A DNA stretch of 32,993 nucleotides, taken from positions 1 to 32,993 of the forward strand of contig JAQBXT010000022.1 of assembly GCA_027624175.1 (NCBI GenBank), given 5' to 3'. Positions 1 to 7,805 of this stretch are shown in pieces. A program made the translations under genes and the position numbers. Source of the stretch: Pseudomonadota bacterium (GTDB lineage: Bacteria; Pseudomonadota; Gammaproteobacteria; Burkholderiales; SG8-39). The notes below the pieces were generated by a model, which was not told the DNA's origin, searched no databases, and saw nothing but the letters and a program-made list of their open reading frames with translations. The stretch's first letter is position 1; each line of letters opens with the position of its first letter.

Positions 1-2
1 TC

Positions 3-749
3 ACCGCGGCGGCGCGGGCCGTGGGGCGTGGCCAGCAGCCGGCGGCGCTCGCCGAGATCGGCCCGCGCGAACTAGCGACGGTGTCGGCCGCGTTCAACCG
101 CATGGCGGGCGACCTCGAGGCGCTGGAGCGCGAGCGCGCCATGGTGCTCGCCGGCATCTCGCACGATGTGCGCACGCCGCTGTCGCGCCTGCGCCTGGCG
201 CTGGAGATGAGCGGCGCGGAGCCCATCGCCGCGCAGGGCATGAGCGCGGACATCGAGGAAATGGACCAGGTGATCGGCCAGTTTCTCGAATTCGCGCGCG
301 GCGAGAACGAGGCGCGCACCGAAGCCGACCCCGGCGCGCTGCTCGAGGAGATCGGCGCGCACTATGCGCGCCTTGGCCGCCAGGTCAGCGTGCGCCAGAA
401 GGATCTGCCGCGCTTTGCCTTCGCGCGCATGGCGCTGCGCCGCGCCGTCTCCAACCTGATTGATAACGCGCTGCGTTACGCGGGCGGCCCGGTGGAAATC
501 GAAGCGCGCCGGGACGGACAACTGCTGGTGATCGCCGTCCTGGATCGCGGCCCCGGAATTCCTGCGGCGGAATCCGAACGCCTGAAACGCCCGTTCACCC
601 GCCTCGACGAGTCGCGCAGCGGCCAGGGTGGCGCCGGGCTCGGGCTGGCCATCGTGGAGCGCGTGGCGCGGGCGCACGGCGGCCGGTTCGATTTGGCGGC
701 ACGCGAGGGGGGCGGGCTCGCCGCCCGGCTGGTGCTGCCGCTGGCTTGA
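3..749 (+). CDS. Sensor histidine kinase, C-terminal part (5' truncated by window edge)
   Basis: This is the cytoplasmic end of a membrane two-component sensor kinase that autophosphorylates on His and passes phosphate to a response regulator. The frame is open to the left edge, so the sensor and most of the HAMP domain lie outside the window. Visible in order: the tail of HAMP (FNRMAGDLEALERER), the H-box GISHDVRTPLSRLRL with the phospho-acceptor His at bases 162-164, the N-box RRAVSNLIDNALRYAGG, the G1 box DRGPGIP, an F-box PFTRLDESRSG and the G2 box GAGLGLAIVERVARAHGG. All catalytic boxes are intact. The box spelling resembles the EnvZ/OmpR class. The partner regulator is presumably upstream, outside the window, so the stimulus cannot be inferred. 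The gene is convergent with paiB, with a 19-nt gap and no obvious terminator. Confidence 0.93.
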   Translation, partial: TAAARAVGRGQQPAALAEIGPRELATVSAAFNRMAGDLEALERERAMVLAGISHDVRTPLSRLRLALEMSGAEPIAAQGMSADIEEMDQVIGQFLEFARGENEARTEADPGALLEEIGAHYARLGRQVSVRQKDLPRFAFARMALRRAVSNLIDNALRYAGGPVEIEARRDGQLLVIAVLDRGPGIPAAESERLKRPFTRLDESRSGQGGAGLGLAIVERVARAHGGRFDLAAREGGGLAARLVLPLA

Positions 750-768
750 GCGCGGCCGAAAGACCGCG

Positions 769-1386
769 TCAGCGCTCGGCGAGGTGCTTGCGCGTCAGCG
801 CGGCCAGCGCGCGCACCGAGGGGTCCTCGGAGCGATCGAGCGCCGCGGCAATCAACTCCTGCTCGCGCCGCCCGCGGTTCTGCGACAGCTTCCAGCGCGT
901 CTCGAGACGCGTCACCGCGATGTCGAAGGTGACGATGCCCGCCAGCATGCCGTCCACGTAATCCGGGGGCAGCGCATCGAACTTCGGCAGCCACTGCGCA
1001 TCGAGCCCCGCCACCAGCTCGCGCTGTGCCGCGTGCTTCACTTTTCGATCCTCGGTCACCTTGACCTTGCCGTAGGCGTGGACCGCGGCGTAGTTCCACG
1101 TCGGCACGCGCTCCTGCTGCTCATACCAGCGCGGCGAGACGTAGGCGTGCGGGCCGGAGAACACCACCAGCACCTCGTCCTCGAAAAACTCCTGCCACTG
1201 CGGGTTGTTCCTCGCCATGTGCGAGTGGATCGCCATGCCGCCCTCGCCGTCGGCGACCGTCACCGGCAGGTGCGAGGCCACCGGCGCGCCGCCGGTGGCC
1301 GTGACCAGGAGGGCGAAACTGTGGAAGCGCATGAACTCCAGCAGTTCGCGGCGGTCTTCCACGCGGTTGTAGGGCGGCGAATACAT
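769..1386 (-). CDS. PaiB-family FMN-binding protein (putative transcriptional regulator)
   Basis: The 205-residue protein has the PaiB/FMN-binding split-barrel fold signature. It starts MYSPPYNR and has SHLPVTV near residue 40, HMARNNPQW near 56 and the family block GPHAYVSPRWYEQQERVPTWNYAAVHAYG near 78-106, where the conserved Trp-Asn-Tyr lies. The C-terminal KLSQNRGRRE matches the conserved end of the family. Bacillus PaiB was described as a negative regulator of sporulation and protease genes, but the proteobacterial members are mostly uncharacterised FMN/haem-binding proteins, so the biochemical role here is unknown. Its ATG lies one base after the ispF stop, so it is probably co-transcribed as the last gene of the ispD-ispF operon. 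Family assignment is confident; function is not. Confidence 0.88.
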   Translation of the reverse strand: MYSPPYNRVEDRRELLEFMRFHSFALLVTATGGAPVASHLPVTVADGEGGMAIHSHMARNNPQWQEFFEDEVLVVFSGPHAYVSPRWYEQQERVPTWNYAAVHAYGKVKVTEDRKVKHAAQRELVAGLDAQWLPKFDALPPDYVDGMLAGIVTFDIAVTRLETRWKLSQNRGRREQELIAAALDRSEDPSVRALAALTRKHLAER

Positions 1387-1387
1387 G

Positions 1388-1861
1388 TCAGCGCTCTTCG
1401 ATCAGGGCGACCGCGGTCGCGGCGATGCCCTCGCCGCGACCGGTGAAGCCGAGCCCCTCGGTGGTGGTGGCCTTCAGGTTGACCGCGCCCGAAGCGATGG
1501 CCAGGTCCGCAGCGATGTTGGCGGTCATCGCCTCGAAATGCGGCGCCATGCGCGGAGCCTGCGCGACGACGGTGGCATCCACGTTGACCACGCGCCACTT
1601 GCCCGCGGCCAGCTTGGCCGCGACGTCGCGCAACAGCCGCCGGCTGTCGATGGCCGAAAACTGCGCGTCGCTGTCGGGATAGTGCCGGCCGATGTCGCCC
1701 AGCCCCGCCGCGCCCAGCAGCGCGTCGCAGATCGCGTGCAGCAGCACGTCGGCGTCCGAATGGCCTTCCAGCCCGAGGTGGAAAGGAATCTGCACGCCGC
1801 CGATCACCAGCTTGCGCCCGGCGACCAATGCGTGCACGTCGAAGCCCTGCCCGATTCTCAT
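1388..1861 (-). CDS. ispF: 2-C-methyl-D-erythritol 2,4-cyclodiphosphate synthase
   Basis: IspF converts CDP-methylerythritol 2-phosphate to the cyclic diphosphate MEcPP in the MEP isoprenoid pathway; it is a cytosolic trimeric metalloenzyme. The 157-residue length is typical. The metal ligands are all present: Asp8 and His10 in GFDVHAL and His42 in the [19 protein letters not shown] block. The C-terminal [19 protein letters not shown] motif lines the active site. The gene follows ispD with a single base between stop and start, and paiB follows with another one-base gap, so the three are almost certainly one transcript. IspD and IspF catalyse steps 3 and 5 of the pathway and are adjacent or fused in many proteobacteria. 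Nothing is odd about this copy. Confidence 0.97.
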   Translation of the reverse strand: MRIGQGFDVHALVAGRKLVIGGVQIPFHLGLEGHSDADVLLHAICDALLGAAGLGDIGRHYPDSDAQFSAIDSRRLLRDVAAKLAAGKWRVVNVDATVVAQAPRMAPHFEAMTANIAADLAIASGAVNLKATTTEGLGFTGRGEGIAATAVALIEER

Positions 1862-1862
1862 T

Positions 1863-2555
1863 TCATCGCCCCGCCAGGATGGCCTGCGCCATGGCCAGGT
1901 CCTCAGGGTACGTCACCTTGAGGTTTTCGCGGCTGCCCGCGACCAGGCGCGGTTTCAATCCCATCTGCTCCACCGCGCTCGCCTCGTCGGTGATCGGGCC
2001 CTGCGCCTTGCGCAGCGCGTCGGCGAGCAGCCCGGCGCGGAACATCTGCGGCGTCTGCGCCAGCCAGAGCAGGTCGCGGTTCTCGGTGCCGGCCACGCGC
2101 AGCGCACCGCCTTCGTCCTTGGCCGCGCGTTTCACCGTTTCCGCCACCGGCAGCGCGAGCACGCCGCCGATCTGGTCATTGCGGCATTCCTCGTAGAGCC
2201 GGGCGAGATCCGCTGCCGGCAGGCAAGGCCGCGCCGCATCGTGCACCAGTACCCAGTCGTCCGCGTCCACTGCCGCCATCGCCGCCACCAGGCCGTTGAA
2301 CACCGAGTCGCGGCGCGTCTCGCCGCCGCAGAACAGGGGCTCCATCCTGCCGGCGAACGCGCTCCAGTCGTAGCCCTTGAACGCCTCGTCACCCGGCGCC
2401 AGCACCACGAACACCATTTCGACCGGCGCGCGGCATACCGCGGCGACCGCATGCCACAGCATGGGCTTGCCGCCGAGCGGGAGGTACTGCTTGGGCTGGT
2501 CGCCGGCGATGCGGCTGCCGCGACCCGCAGCCGGAATCAGCGCGAAGCAGGTCAA
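1863..2555 (-). CDS. ispD: 2-C-methyl-D-erythritol 4-phosphate cytidylyltransferase
   Basis: IspD joins CTP and methylerythritol 4-phosphate to give CDP-ME in the MEP pathway. At 230 residues it is full length. The CTP-binding signature PAAGRGSRI (8-16), PKQYLPL (21-27) and VHDAARPC (104-111, Asp106) are present, as is the C-terminal [11 protein letters not shown]. The start is a TTG at 2555-2553. It is supported by a GGAG Shine-Dalgarno at 2567-2564, eight bases upstream, and by the N-terminal alignment [15 protein letters not shown]. An ATG at 2569 opens a five-codon ORF (MEFLR) whose TGA overlaps the TTG, so it is not the ispD start. First gene of the ispD-ispF-paiB operon, divergent from mfd with 43 bases between starts. 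Confidence 0.96.
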   Translation of the reverse strand: MTCFALIPAAGRGSRIAGDQPKQYLPLGGKPMLWHAVAAVCRAPVEMVFVVLAPGDEAFKGYDWSAFAGRMEPLFCGGETRRDSVFNGLVAAMAAVDADDWVLVHDAARPCLPAADLARLYEECRNDQIGGVLALPVAETVKRAAKDEGGALRVAGTENRDLLWLAQTPQMFRAGLLADALRKAQGPITDEASAVEQMGLKPRLVAGSRENLKVTYPEDLAMAQAILAGR

Positions 2556-2582
2556 CGCAAAAACTCCATGAATTCAAGCAAG

Positions 2583-2588
2583 TATAAT
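2583..2588 (+). promoter_or_regulatory. Candidate -10 box (TATAAT) for mfd
   Basis: The ispD–mfd divergent gap contains an exact TATAAT, in a small AT-rich patch within GC-rich DNA. No good -35 hexamer lies 16-18 bases upstream. If it is used, transcription would begin about 2594-2596, only a few bases before the mfd ATG at 2599, giving a near-leaderless mRNA. The complementary strand of the same patch reads TATACT, which could serve ispD. Confidence 0.35.
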
Positions 2589-2598
2589 TCGTTTCGAG

Positions 2599-5500
2599 AT
2601 GCTCCGCGAACCGCTCCCCGCGACTGCGCACGACGCCCGGCTCGCCGGTTCCGCGGACGCGCTTGCCGTGTGCCGCACTGCGGCAGCTGCCGCGCCGCTG
2701 GTGGTGATCAGCGCCACGGCGCTCGGCGCGCAGCGGCTGGTCGACGAGATTGCCTGGTTCGCGCCGCAGCTGCGCGTGTGCCTGCTGCCCGACTGGGAGA
2801 CACTCCCCTACGACTCGTTTTCACCGCACCAGGACCTGGTGTCGGAGCGCCTGGCGACCCTGTACCGCATCCAGCGCGGCGATTTCGACGTGGCCGTGGT
2901 GCCGGCGCAGACCGCCCTGGTACGCCTGTGCCCGCCTGCGTACCTTGCCGCGCGCACCTTCTTTCTCGAGCAGGGCAAGCGGCTCGACACCGATGCGCTC
3001 AGGCAGCAGCTCGCGACGGCGGGCTATCACCACGTCACGCAGGTGATGACGCCGGGCGAATTCTGCATTCGCGGCGGACTGATCGATCTGTTTCCCGCGG
3101 GCAGCCAGCTGCCCTACCGCCTGGACCTCGACGACGAGTTGATCGACAGCATCCGCACCTTCGATATCGACACCCAGAGGACGCTCTACCCGGTGAAAGA
3201 GGTGCGCATGCTCCCGGCACGCGAGTTCCCGCTCGACGACGCGGGGCGGGCGAAGTTTCGCGGCCGCTGGCGCGAGATCTTCGAAGGCGACCCGTCGAAG
3301 AAGGGCCTGTACCGCGATGTCTCCGGCGGCATCGCCGCCGCGGGCATCGAGTACTACCTGCCCTTGTTCTTCGATGCGGTGGCGACGCTGTTCGATTTCC
3401 TGCCGAAAAACGCCACGCTCGCACGCCTCGGCGATGTGCCCGGCGCCATCGACGCGTTCTGGCGCGACGCGAGCTCGCGCTACCGCCTGCTCGGTGGCGA
3501 GCGCGAGCGGCCGCTGCTGCCGCCGGTACAGATCTTCGTACCTGCCGAGGAATTCCACATCGCAGCGCGTGCGCTGCGCCAGGTTGAGCTCGAAGCGGGC
3601 CTGTCGAGCGCGGCGCTGCCCGCGCTGGCGGTGGACCGCCGCGCGCATGACCCGCTGGCGGCGTTCAAGGCGTTCCTCGAGGGCTGCGGCCTGCGCGTGC
3701 TGGTGGCGGCGGAATCGCCGGGCCGGCGCGAGACCATGCTCGCCTACTTCGCCGAGTACGGGCTCAAGCCCGCGGGCGTCGCGGATTTCAGCGCCTGGTC
3801 GGGCTCGCAGGAACGCTTCGCCATCACCGTCGCGCCGCTCGCCGCGGGCTTCGCGCTGGCCGCCGAAGGCTGGTGCGTGGTCACCGAAGCCGAGCTGTAT
3901 GCCGGAACGGTGCGGCGCCGTGCGAAGGACGCGAAAAAGCAAAGTTCCGTCGAGGGCATGCTGCGCGACCTCTCGGAACTGCGCGTCGGCGACCCGGTGG
4001 TGCACGCGCAGCACGGCATCGGCCGCTACCAGGGCCTGGTGGGCATGGACCTCGGCGAAGGCCCCACCGAATTTCTGCACCTGCAGTACGAAGGCGGAGA
4101 CAAACTGTACGTGCCGGTGTCGCAGCTCGCCGTCATCTCGCGCTACTCGGGCGCGCAAGCCGAAGGTGCGCCGCTGCACAAACTGGGCAGCGGCCAGTGG
4201 GACAAGGCCAGGGCGCGCGCCGCGAAGCAGGTGCGCGACACCGCCGCTGAACTGCTTGCGCTCTACGCCAGGCGCGCAGCCCGTGAAGGCCATGCCTTCA
4301 GCGTCCTGGCGCACGACCTGGACGCCTTCGCCGACGGCTTTGGCTTCGAGGAAACCGTCGACCAGGCCGCCGCCATCCAGGCCACCGTGCAGGACATGGC
4401 CCTGGGCAAGCCGATGGACCGCCTGATCTGCGGCGATGTGGGCTTCGGCAAGACCGAGGTCGCGCTGCGCGCGGCGTTCGTCGCGGTGGCCGACAAAAAG
4501 CAGGTCGCGATCCTGTGCCCGACCACGCTGCTGGTCGAGCAGCATTTCCAGACCTTCTCCGACCGATTTGCCGACTGGCCGGTACGGATCGCCGAGTTGT
4601 CGCGCTTTCGCACCGGCAAGGAAGCCACGGCCACGCTCAAGGCCCTGGCCTCGGGCGACGTGGACATCGTCATCGGTACGCACAAGCTGCTGTCGCGCGA
4701 CGTGAAATTCGAGCGCCTGGGGCTGGCCATCGTCGACGAAGAGCATCGCTTCGGCGTGCGGCAGAAGGAGGCGCTGAAGGCGCTGCGCGCCGAAGTCGAC
4801 GTGCTCACGCTCACCGCCACGCCGATCCCGCGCACGCTGGCCCTGTCGCTCGAGGGCCTGCGCGATTTCTCCGTCATCGCCACGGCGCCGCAGAAGCGCC
4901 TCGCGATCAAGACGTTCGCCGCTCCATTCTCCGAGGGCCTGATCCGCGAGGCGGCGCTGCGCGAACTCAAGCGCGGCGGCCAGGTGTACTTCCTCTACAA
5001 CGAGGTCGACAGCATCGGTCAGATGCAGGAGCGCCTGGCGAAGCTGCTGCCCGAAGCGCGCATCGCCGTAGCGCACGGGCAGATGCGCGAGCGCGAGCTC
5101 GAGCGCGTGATGCGCGACTTCTACGCGCAGCGCAATAATCTGTTGCTGTGCACCACCATCATCGAGACCGGCATCGACGTGCCGACGGCCAACACCATCG
5201 TCATCCACCGCGCCGACAAGTTCGGACTGGCGCAATTGCACCAATTACGCGGCCGGGTCGGACGCTCGCACCACCAGGCCTATGCCTATCTGCTCACCCC
5301 GCCCGAGGAAGCGATCGGCGCGCAGGCGAAAAAGCGCCTGGAGGCGATCCAGATGATGGAGGAGCTGGGTTCGGGCTTTTACCTCGCCATGCACGACCTG
5401 GAGATTCGCGGCGCCGGCGAGGTGCTGGGCGAATCGCAATCGGGCGAGATCCAGGAAGTGGGCTTCAATCTGTACGCGCAGATGCTGGAACGCGCCGTGC

Positions 5501-5982
5501 GGACCCTCAGGTCGGGACAGCAGGTGGACCTCGAGCAGCCGCTGGACGTGTCCACCGAGATCAACCTGCACACCCCGGCGCTGCTGCCCGATGCCTATTG
5601 CAGCGACGTGCACGAGCGGCTCACGCTCTACAAACGCATGGCGAACTGCGAGTCGCGCGAGCAGCTCGATGAATTGCGCGAGGAGCTGGTGGACCGCTTC
5701 GGCCTGCTGCCCGAGCCGGCGCAGGCACTGCTCGAATGCCATGCGCTACGCATCGCGGCCAGGCCGGTGGGCGTGTCGCGCGTCGACGCCACCCACGAGT
5801 CGGTGCAGCTGCAGTTCGTGAAGCACCCGCCGATCGACGGCGCGAAGATCATCGCCCTGGTGCAGCAGCGCAAGGACCTGCGGCTCACCGGCCCGGAGAA
5901 GTTGCGCCTGACGGCCAAGCTGCCGGCGTGGCAGGAGCGCGGGCAGGCGGTGAAGAACCTGCTGCTGCAGCTCGCCGCGTGA
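2599..5982 (+). CDS. mfd: Transcription-repair coupling factor
   Basis: Mfd recognises RNA polymerase stalled at DNA lesions, pushes it off by ATP-driven translocation and recruits UvrA. The 1127-residue length fits the family (E. coli 1148). Visible domains: the N-terminal UvrB-like region (LLPDWETLPYDSFSPHQD near residues 62-79); the RNA polymerase-interacting CarD-like domain starting DPVVHAQHGIGRYQG at residue 465; helicase motif I GDVGFGKTE at 612-620 with Lys618; motif II DEEH at 713-716; motif III TATPIPRT; motif V IIETGIDVPTANTIV; motif VI QLRGRVGRS; and the TRCF C-terminal domain that binds UvrA. The ATG is preceded only by a weak CGAG, consistent with a very short leader. Its stop overlaps the serB start (GTGA), so the two are coupled. 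Confidence 0.97.
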   Translation: MLREPLPATAHDARLAGSADALAVCRTAAAAAPLVVISATALGAQRLVDEIAWFAPQLRVCLLPDWETLPYDSFSPHQDLVSERLATLYRIQRGDFDVAVVPAQTALVRLCPPAYLAARTFFLEQGKRLDTDALRQQLATAGYHHVTQVMTPGEFCIRGGLIDLFPAGSQLPYRLDLDDELIDSIRTFDIDTQRTLYPVKEVRMLPAREFPLDDAGRAKFRGRWREIFEGDPSKKGLYRDVSGGIAAAGIEYYLPLFFDAVATLFDFLPKNATLARLGDVPGAIDAFWRDASSRYRLLGGERERPLLPPVQIFVPAEEFHIAARALRQVELEAGLSSAALPALAVDRRAHDPLAAFKAFLEGCGLRVLVAAESPGRRETMLAYFAEYGLKPAGVADFSAWSGSQERFAITVAPLAAGFALAAEGWCVVTEAELYAGTVRRRAKDAKKQSSVEGMLRDLSELRVGDPVVHAQHGIGRYQGLVGMDLGEGPTEFLHLQYEGGDKLYVPVSQLAVISRYSGAQAEGAPLHKLGSGQWDKARARAAKQVRDTAAELLALYARRAAREGHAFSVLAHDLDAFADGFGFEETVDQAAAIQATVQDMALGKPMDRLICGDVGFGKTEVALRAAFVAVADKKQVAILCPTTLLVEQHFQTFSDRFADWPVRIAELSRFRTGKEATATLKALASGDVDIVIGTHKLLSRDVKFERLGLAIVDEEHRFGVRQKEALKALRAEVDVLTLTATPIPRTLALSLEGLRDFSVIATAPQKRLAIKTFAAPFSEGLIREAALRELKRGGQVYFLYNEVDSIGQMQERLAKLLPEARIAVAHGQMRERELERVMRDFYAQRNNLLLCTTIIETGIDVPTANTIVIHRADKFGLAQLHQLRGRVGRSHHQAYAYLLTPPEEAIGAQAKKRLEAIQMMEELGSGFYLAMHDLEIRGAGEVLGESQSGEIQEVGFNLYAQMLERAVRTLRSGQQVDLEQPLDVSTEINLHTPALLPDAYCSDVHERLTLYKRMANCESREQLDELREELVDRFGLLPEPAQALLECHALRIAARPVGVSRVDATHESVQLQFVKHPPIDGAKIIALVQQRKDLRLTGPEKLRLTAKLPAWQERGQAVKNLLLQLAA

Positions 5983-6812
5983 ACCTCGTGCTGCAGGGCG
6001 CTGCGCTCTCGAACGACGCGCTCGGCGAGATCACCGCGCTCACCGGCGCGAGCCAGGTGATCGCGCTCGGGCCTTGCGCCTGGCGGCTCACGCGTGCCGC
6101 CGAGCAGCCCGGCGTGCGGCCCTGGTGCGCGCAGCGGGACCTCGACTTCGCCTGGGTGCCGGACGAGCGCAGGCTGGCCGACCTGCGCCTGGTGGCGATG
6201 GACATGGATTCCACGCTGGTGACGATCGAGAGCATCGACGAGATGGGCGACATGCTCGGCATCCGGGACCGCGTCGCCTTCGTCACCGCGCAGGCAATGC
6301 GCGGCGAGATCGACTACGCCGAGTCGCTGCGGCAGCGCGTCGCGCTCCTCGCCGGACTCGAGGAAGCCGCGCTCGAGCGGATCTGCGAGCAGCGCATGCA
6401 CCTGTCGCCCGGCGCCGAGGCGCTGGTGCGCGACTGCCGCGAGCGCGGCATCCGCACCCTGCTCGTGTCCGGCGGCTTCAATTTCTTCACGACCTGGCTG
6501 CAGCAGCGGCTCGGCATCGATGAAGTGCTGTCCAACGTGCTCGAGATCGAGCGTGGGCGGCTTACCGGGCGCGTGCTCGGTGCAATCGTGGACGGCGATA
6601 CCAAGGCCGCAAAGCTGCGCGAGGAGATGCACCGGCTCGGCTTGCCGCGCGAGCAGGTGCTGGCCATCGGCGACGGTGCGAATGACATTCCCATGATGCG
6701 CGCGGCGGGCATCTCGGTCGCCTACCGCGCCAAGCCCGCAGTGCGCGAACTCGCCACGCACACGCTCGACCATTCCGGCCTCGACGGCGCGCTCAACCTG
6801 TTCGTCGAGTGA
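5979..6812 (+). CDS. serB: Phosphoserine phosphatase
   Basis: SerB hydrolyses O-phosphoserine to L-serine, the last step of serine synthesis. It is a HAD-superfamily phosphatase: motif I MDMDSTL with nucleophile Asp75 and acid Asp77, motif II SGGFNFFT, the conserved Lys in DTKAAKLRE, and motif III GDGANDIPMM. A GTG at 5979 overlaps the mfd TGA (GTGA) and gives 277 residues, starting VNLVLQGAALSNDALGE. The frame is also open upstream inside mfd, but that part is mfd read in another frame. The N-terminal ~70 residues are the short non-catalytic domain common in betaproteobacterial SerB, without a clear full ACT domain. It is convergent with iorB, with only 17 bases between the stops. Confidence 0.95.
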   Translation: MNLVLQGAALSNDALGEITALTGASQVIALGPCAWRLTRAAEQPGVRPWCAQRDLDFAWVPDERRLADLRLVAMDMDSTLVTIESIDEMGDMLGIRDRVAFVTAQAMRGEIDYAESLRQRVALLAGLEEAALERICEQRMHLSPGAEALVRDCRERGIRTLLVSGGFNFFTTWLQQRLGIDEVLSNVLEIERGRLTGRVLGAIVDGDTKAAKLREEMHRLGLPREQVLAIGDGANDIPMMRAAGISVAYRAKPAVRELATHTLDHSGLDGALNLFVE

Positions 6813-6829
6813 ATGCGCCGCGCCCGGCG

Positions 6830-7408
6830 CTAGGCCGCCAGGCCGCGGCCGGCGTCGAAGGCCGCGGCGTTGCGCGCCTCGAGTTCCCCGCCGCCGAACC
6901 GCAGCAGCACTTGCGCCCGCAGCGTTTGTTCCGGAAACGGCAGGCGCAGCGCCGCTGCGCCCAGCATCACGCTGTTGGCGAGCCGCGCATCGCCGAGCTG
7001 CTCGGCAGTGCCGCGCGCCGCGATTTCCCGCACCTGCAAGCCTGTGGCACGCAATTGCGCCGCCGGATGGTCCGGATACTGGTGCACGCCCGAGGACACG
7101 ATGGGTGGAACGGCGCGCCACGAATCGAGCAGCGCGCAGCCCCCGGGTGCGAGGAAGTGGCCCCAGCGCAAACCCTCCGCGGCCTCGAAGGCGATCAGCA
7201 GGAGCGCCGTCCCGGGGCGGATTTCACTTGCCCCGACGCGCTCGCCGATGCGCACCTGCGAGCACACCACGCCGCCGCGCTGCGACATGCCCGTGACCTC
7301 GGTCTTGCTGGCTTCGAACCCCGCCTCGAGCGCCGCGCGCGCGATCACCTCGGCGGCGGTCATCACGCCCTGGCCGCCGATGCCGACGACAAGAACGTCG
7401 GTGCTCAT
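6830..7408 (-). CDS. iorB: Indolepyruvate ferredoxin oxidoreductase, beta subunit
   Basis: The beta subunit of indolepyruvate:ferredoxin oxidoreductase belongs to the pyruvate/ketoisovalerate oxidoreductase gamma-type family. With the TPP-containing alpha subunit it oxidatively decarboxylates aryl-pyruvates to aryl-acetyl-CoA. The start ATG at 7408 gives 192 residues, the usual size, beginning MSTDVLVVGIGGQGVMTAAEVIARAA. The family block KTEVTGMSQRGGVVCSQVRIG is intact, as is the LLIAFEAAEGLR region. The ATG overlaps the stop of the preceding iorA fragment as ATGA, so translation would normally be coupled. The frame runs further upstream without a stop, but that part is the ferredoxin domain of iorA read in the wrong frame. 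Because the alpha subunit is truncated here, this copy probably lacks its partner unless another iorA exists. Confidence 0.9.
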   Translation of the reverse strand: MSTDVLVVGIGGQGVMTAAEVIARAALEAGFEASKTEVTGMSQRGGVVCSQVRIGERVGASEIRPGTALLLIAFEAAEGLRWGHFLAPGGCALLDSWRAVPPIVSSGVHQYPDHPAAQLRATGLQVREIAARGTAEQLGDARLANSVMLGAAALRLPFPEQTLRAQVLLRFGGGELEARNAAAFDAGRGLAA

Positions 7409-7748
7409 GCGGGGACGATCGCGCCGCGCGCGCAGGCCTTCGCGCACAGATCGCAACCGGTGCACGCCGCGCCCTCGATGCGCACCCACGCGAGATCCAC
7501 GACCTTGCCGTGCGCGCGCTCCTGCTGCTCGCGGCGCGTGACGGTGATCGCGGGGCAGCCGACGTCGAGGCAGCGCGAGCAGCCGTTGCATTGCTCCTCA
7601 TGCACGACCAGCGGCCGGCGGCGCTCGAAATCGCGCGACAGCACGCACGGCCGGGTGGTGACGATCACCGAGGGCTCCGGCGCCTTCATCTCCTCGCGCA
7701 GCACCTTGAAGAAGGTCGGCAGTTCGTAAGGGTCCACCACCCGGATGC
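7405..7748 (-). pseudogene. iorA: 3' remnant of indolepyruvate ferredoxin oxidoreductase alpha subunit (iorA)
   Basis: Only the last ~115 codons of iorA remain. They run from VVDPYELPTFFKVLREE through SVIVTTRPCVL to the two [4Fe-4S] ferredoxin motifs, QCNGCSRCLDVGCPAI (C-x2-C-x2-C-x4-CP) and ACTGCDLCAKACARGAI. The transketolase-like and TPP-binding parts, about 500 residues in intact family members, are missing. Upstream in this frame the sequence is antisense to the aldo/keto reductase and has no family resemblance. The left end is a normal stop overlapping iorB. The right end is an abrupt loss of similarity somewhere between about 7740 and 7755, placed here by eye. No good start codon with a ribosome binding site exists; in-frame GTGs encode the two Val of VVDP. 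Alternatives are an assembly join or a free-standing ferredoxin subunit. Confidence 0.78.
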
Positions 7749-7754
7749 TGCAGC

Positions 7755-7805
7755 ATGGTGCTGATCGACGAAGCGACGGGCGCGCCCGTCGGCAAGGTGC
7801 GCTGA
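7755..7805 (+). pseudogene. Possible 3' tail of a second truncated gene at the iorA junction
   Basis: Reading into the aldo/keto reductase start is a 16-codon stretch MVLIDEATGAPVGKVR followed by TGA at 7803-7805. That stop overlaps the next ATG by one base (TGATG), which is how the end of an upstream operon gene usually looks. It has coding-like composition but no 5' part, because iorA sequence in the opposite orientation begins immediately to its left. I read it as the 3' remnant of an unidentified plus-strand gene cut at the same point as iorA. It could instead be chance leader sequence. The family is not recognised. Confidence 0.3.

Noticed and set aside
2821-5244. Long minus-strand open frame (about 800 codons) opposite mfd
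   Set aside because: Antisense frame of a GC-rich gene; the product is Arg/His/Gln-rich low-information sequence, and mfd itself is intact on the other strand.
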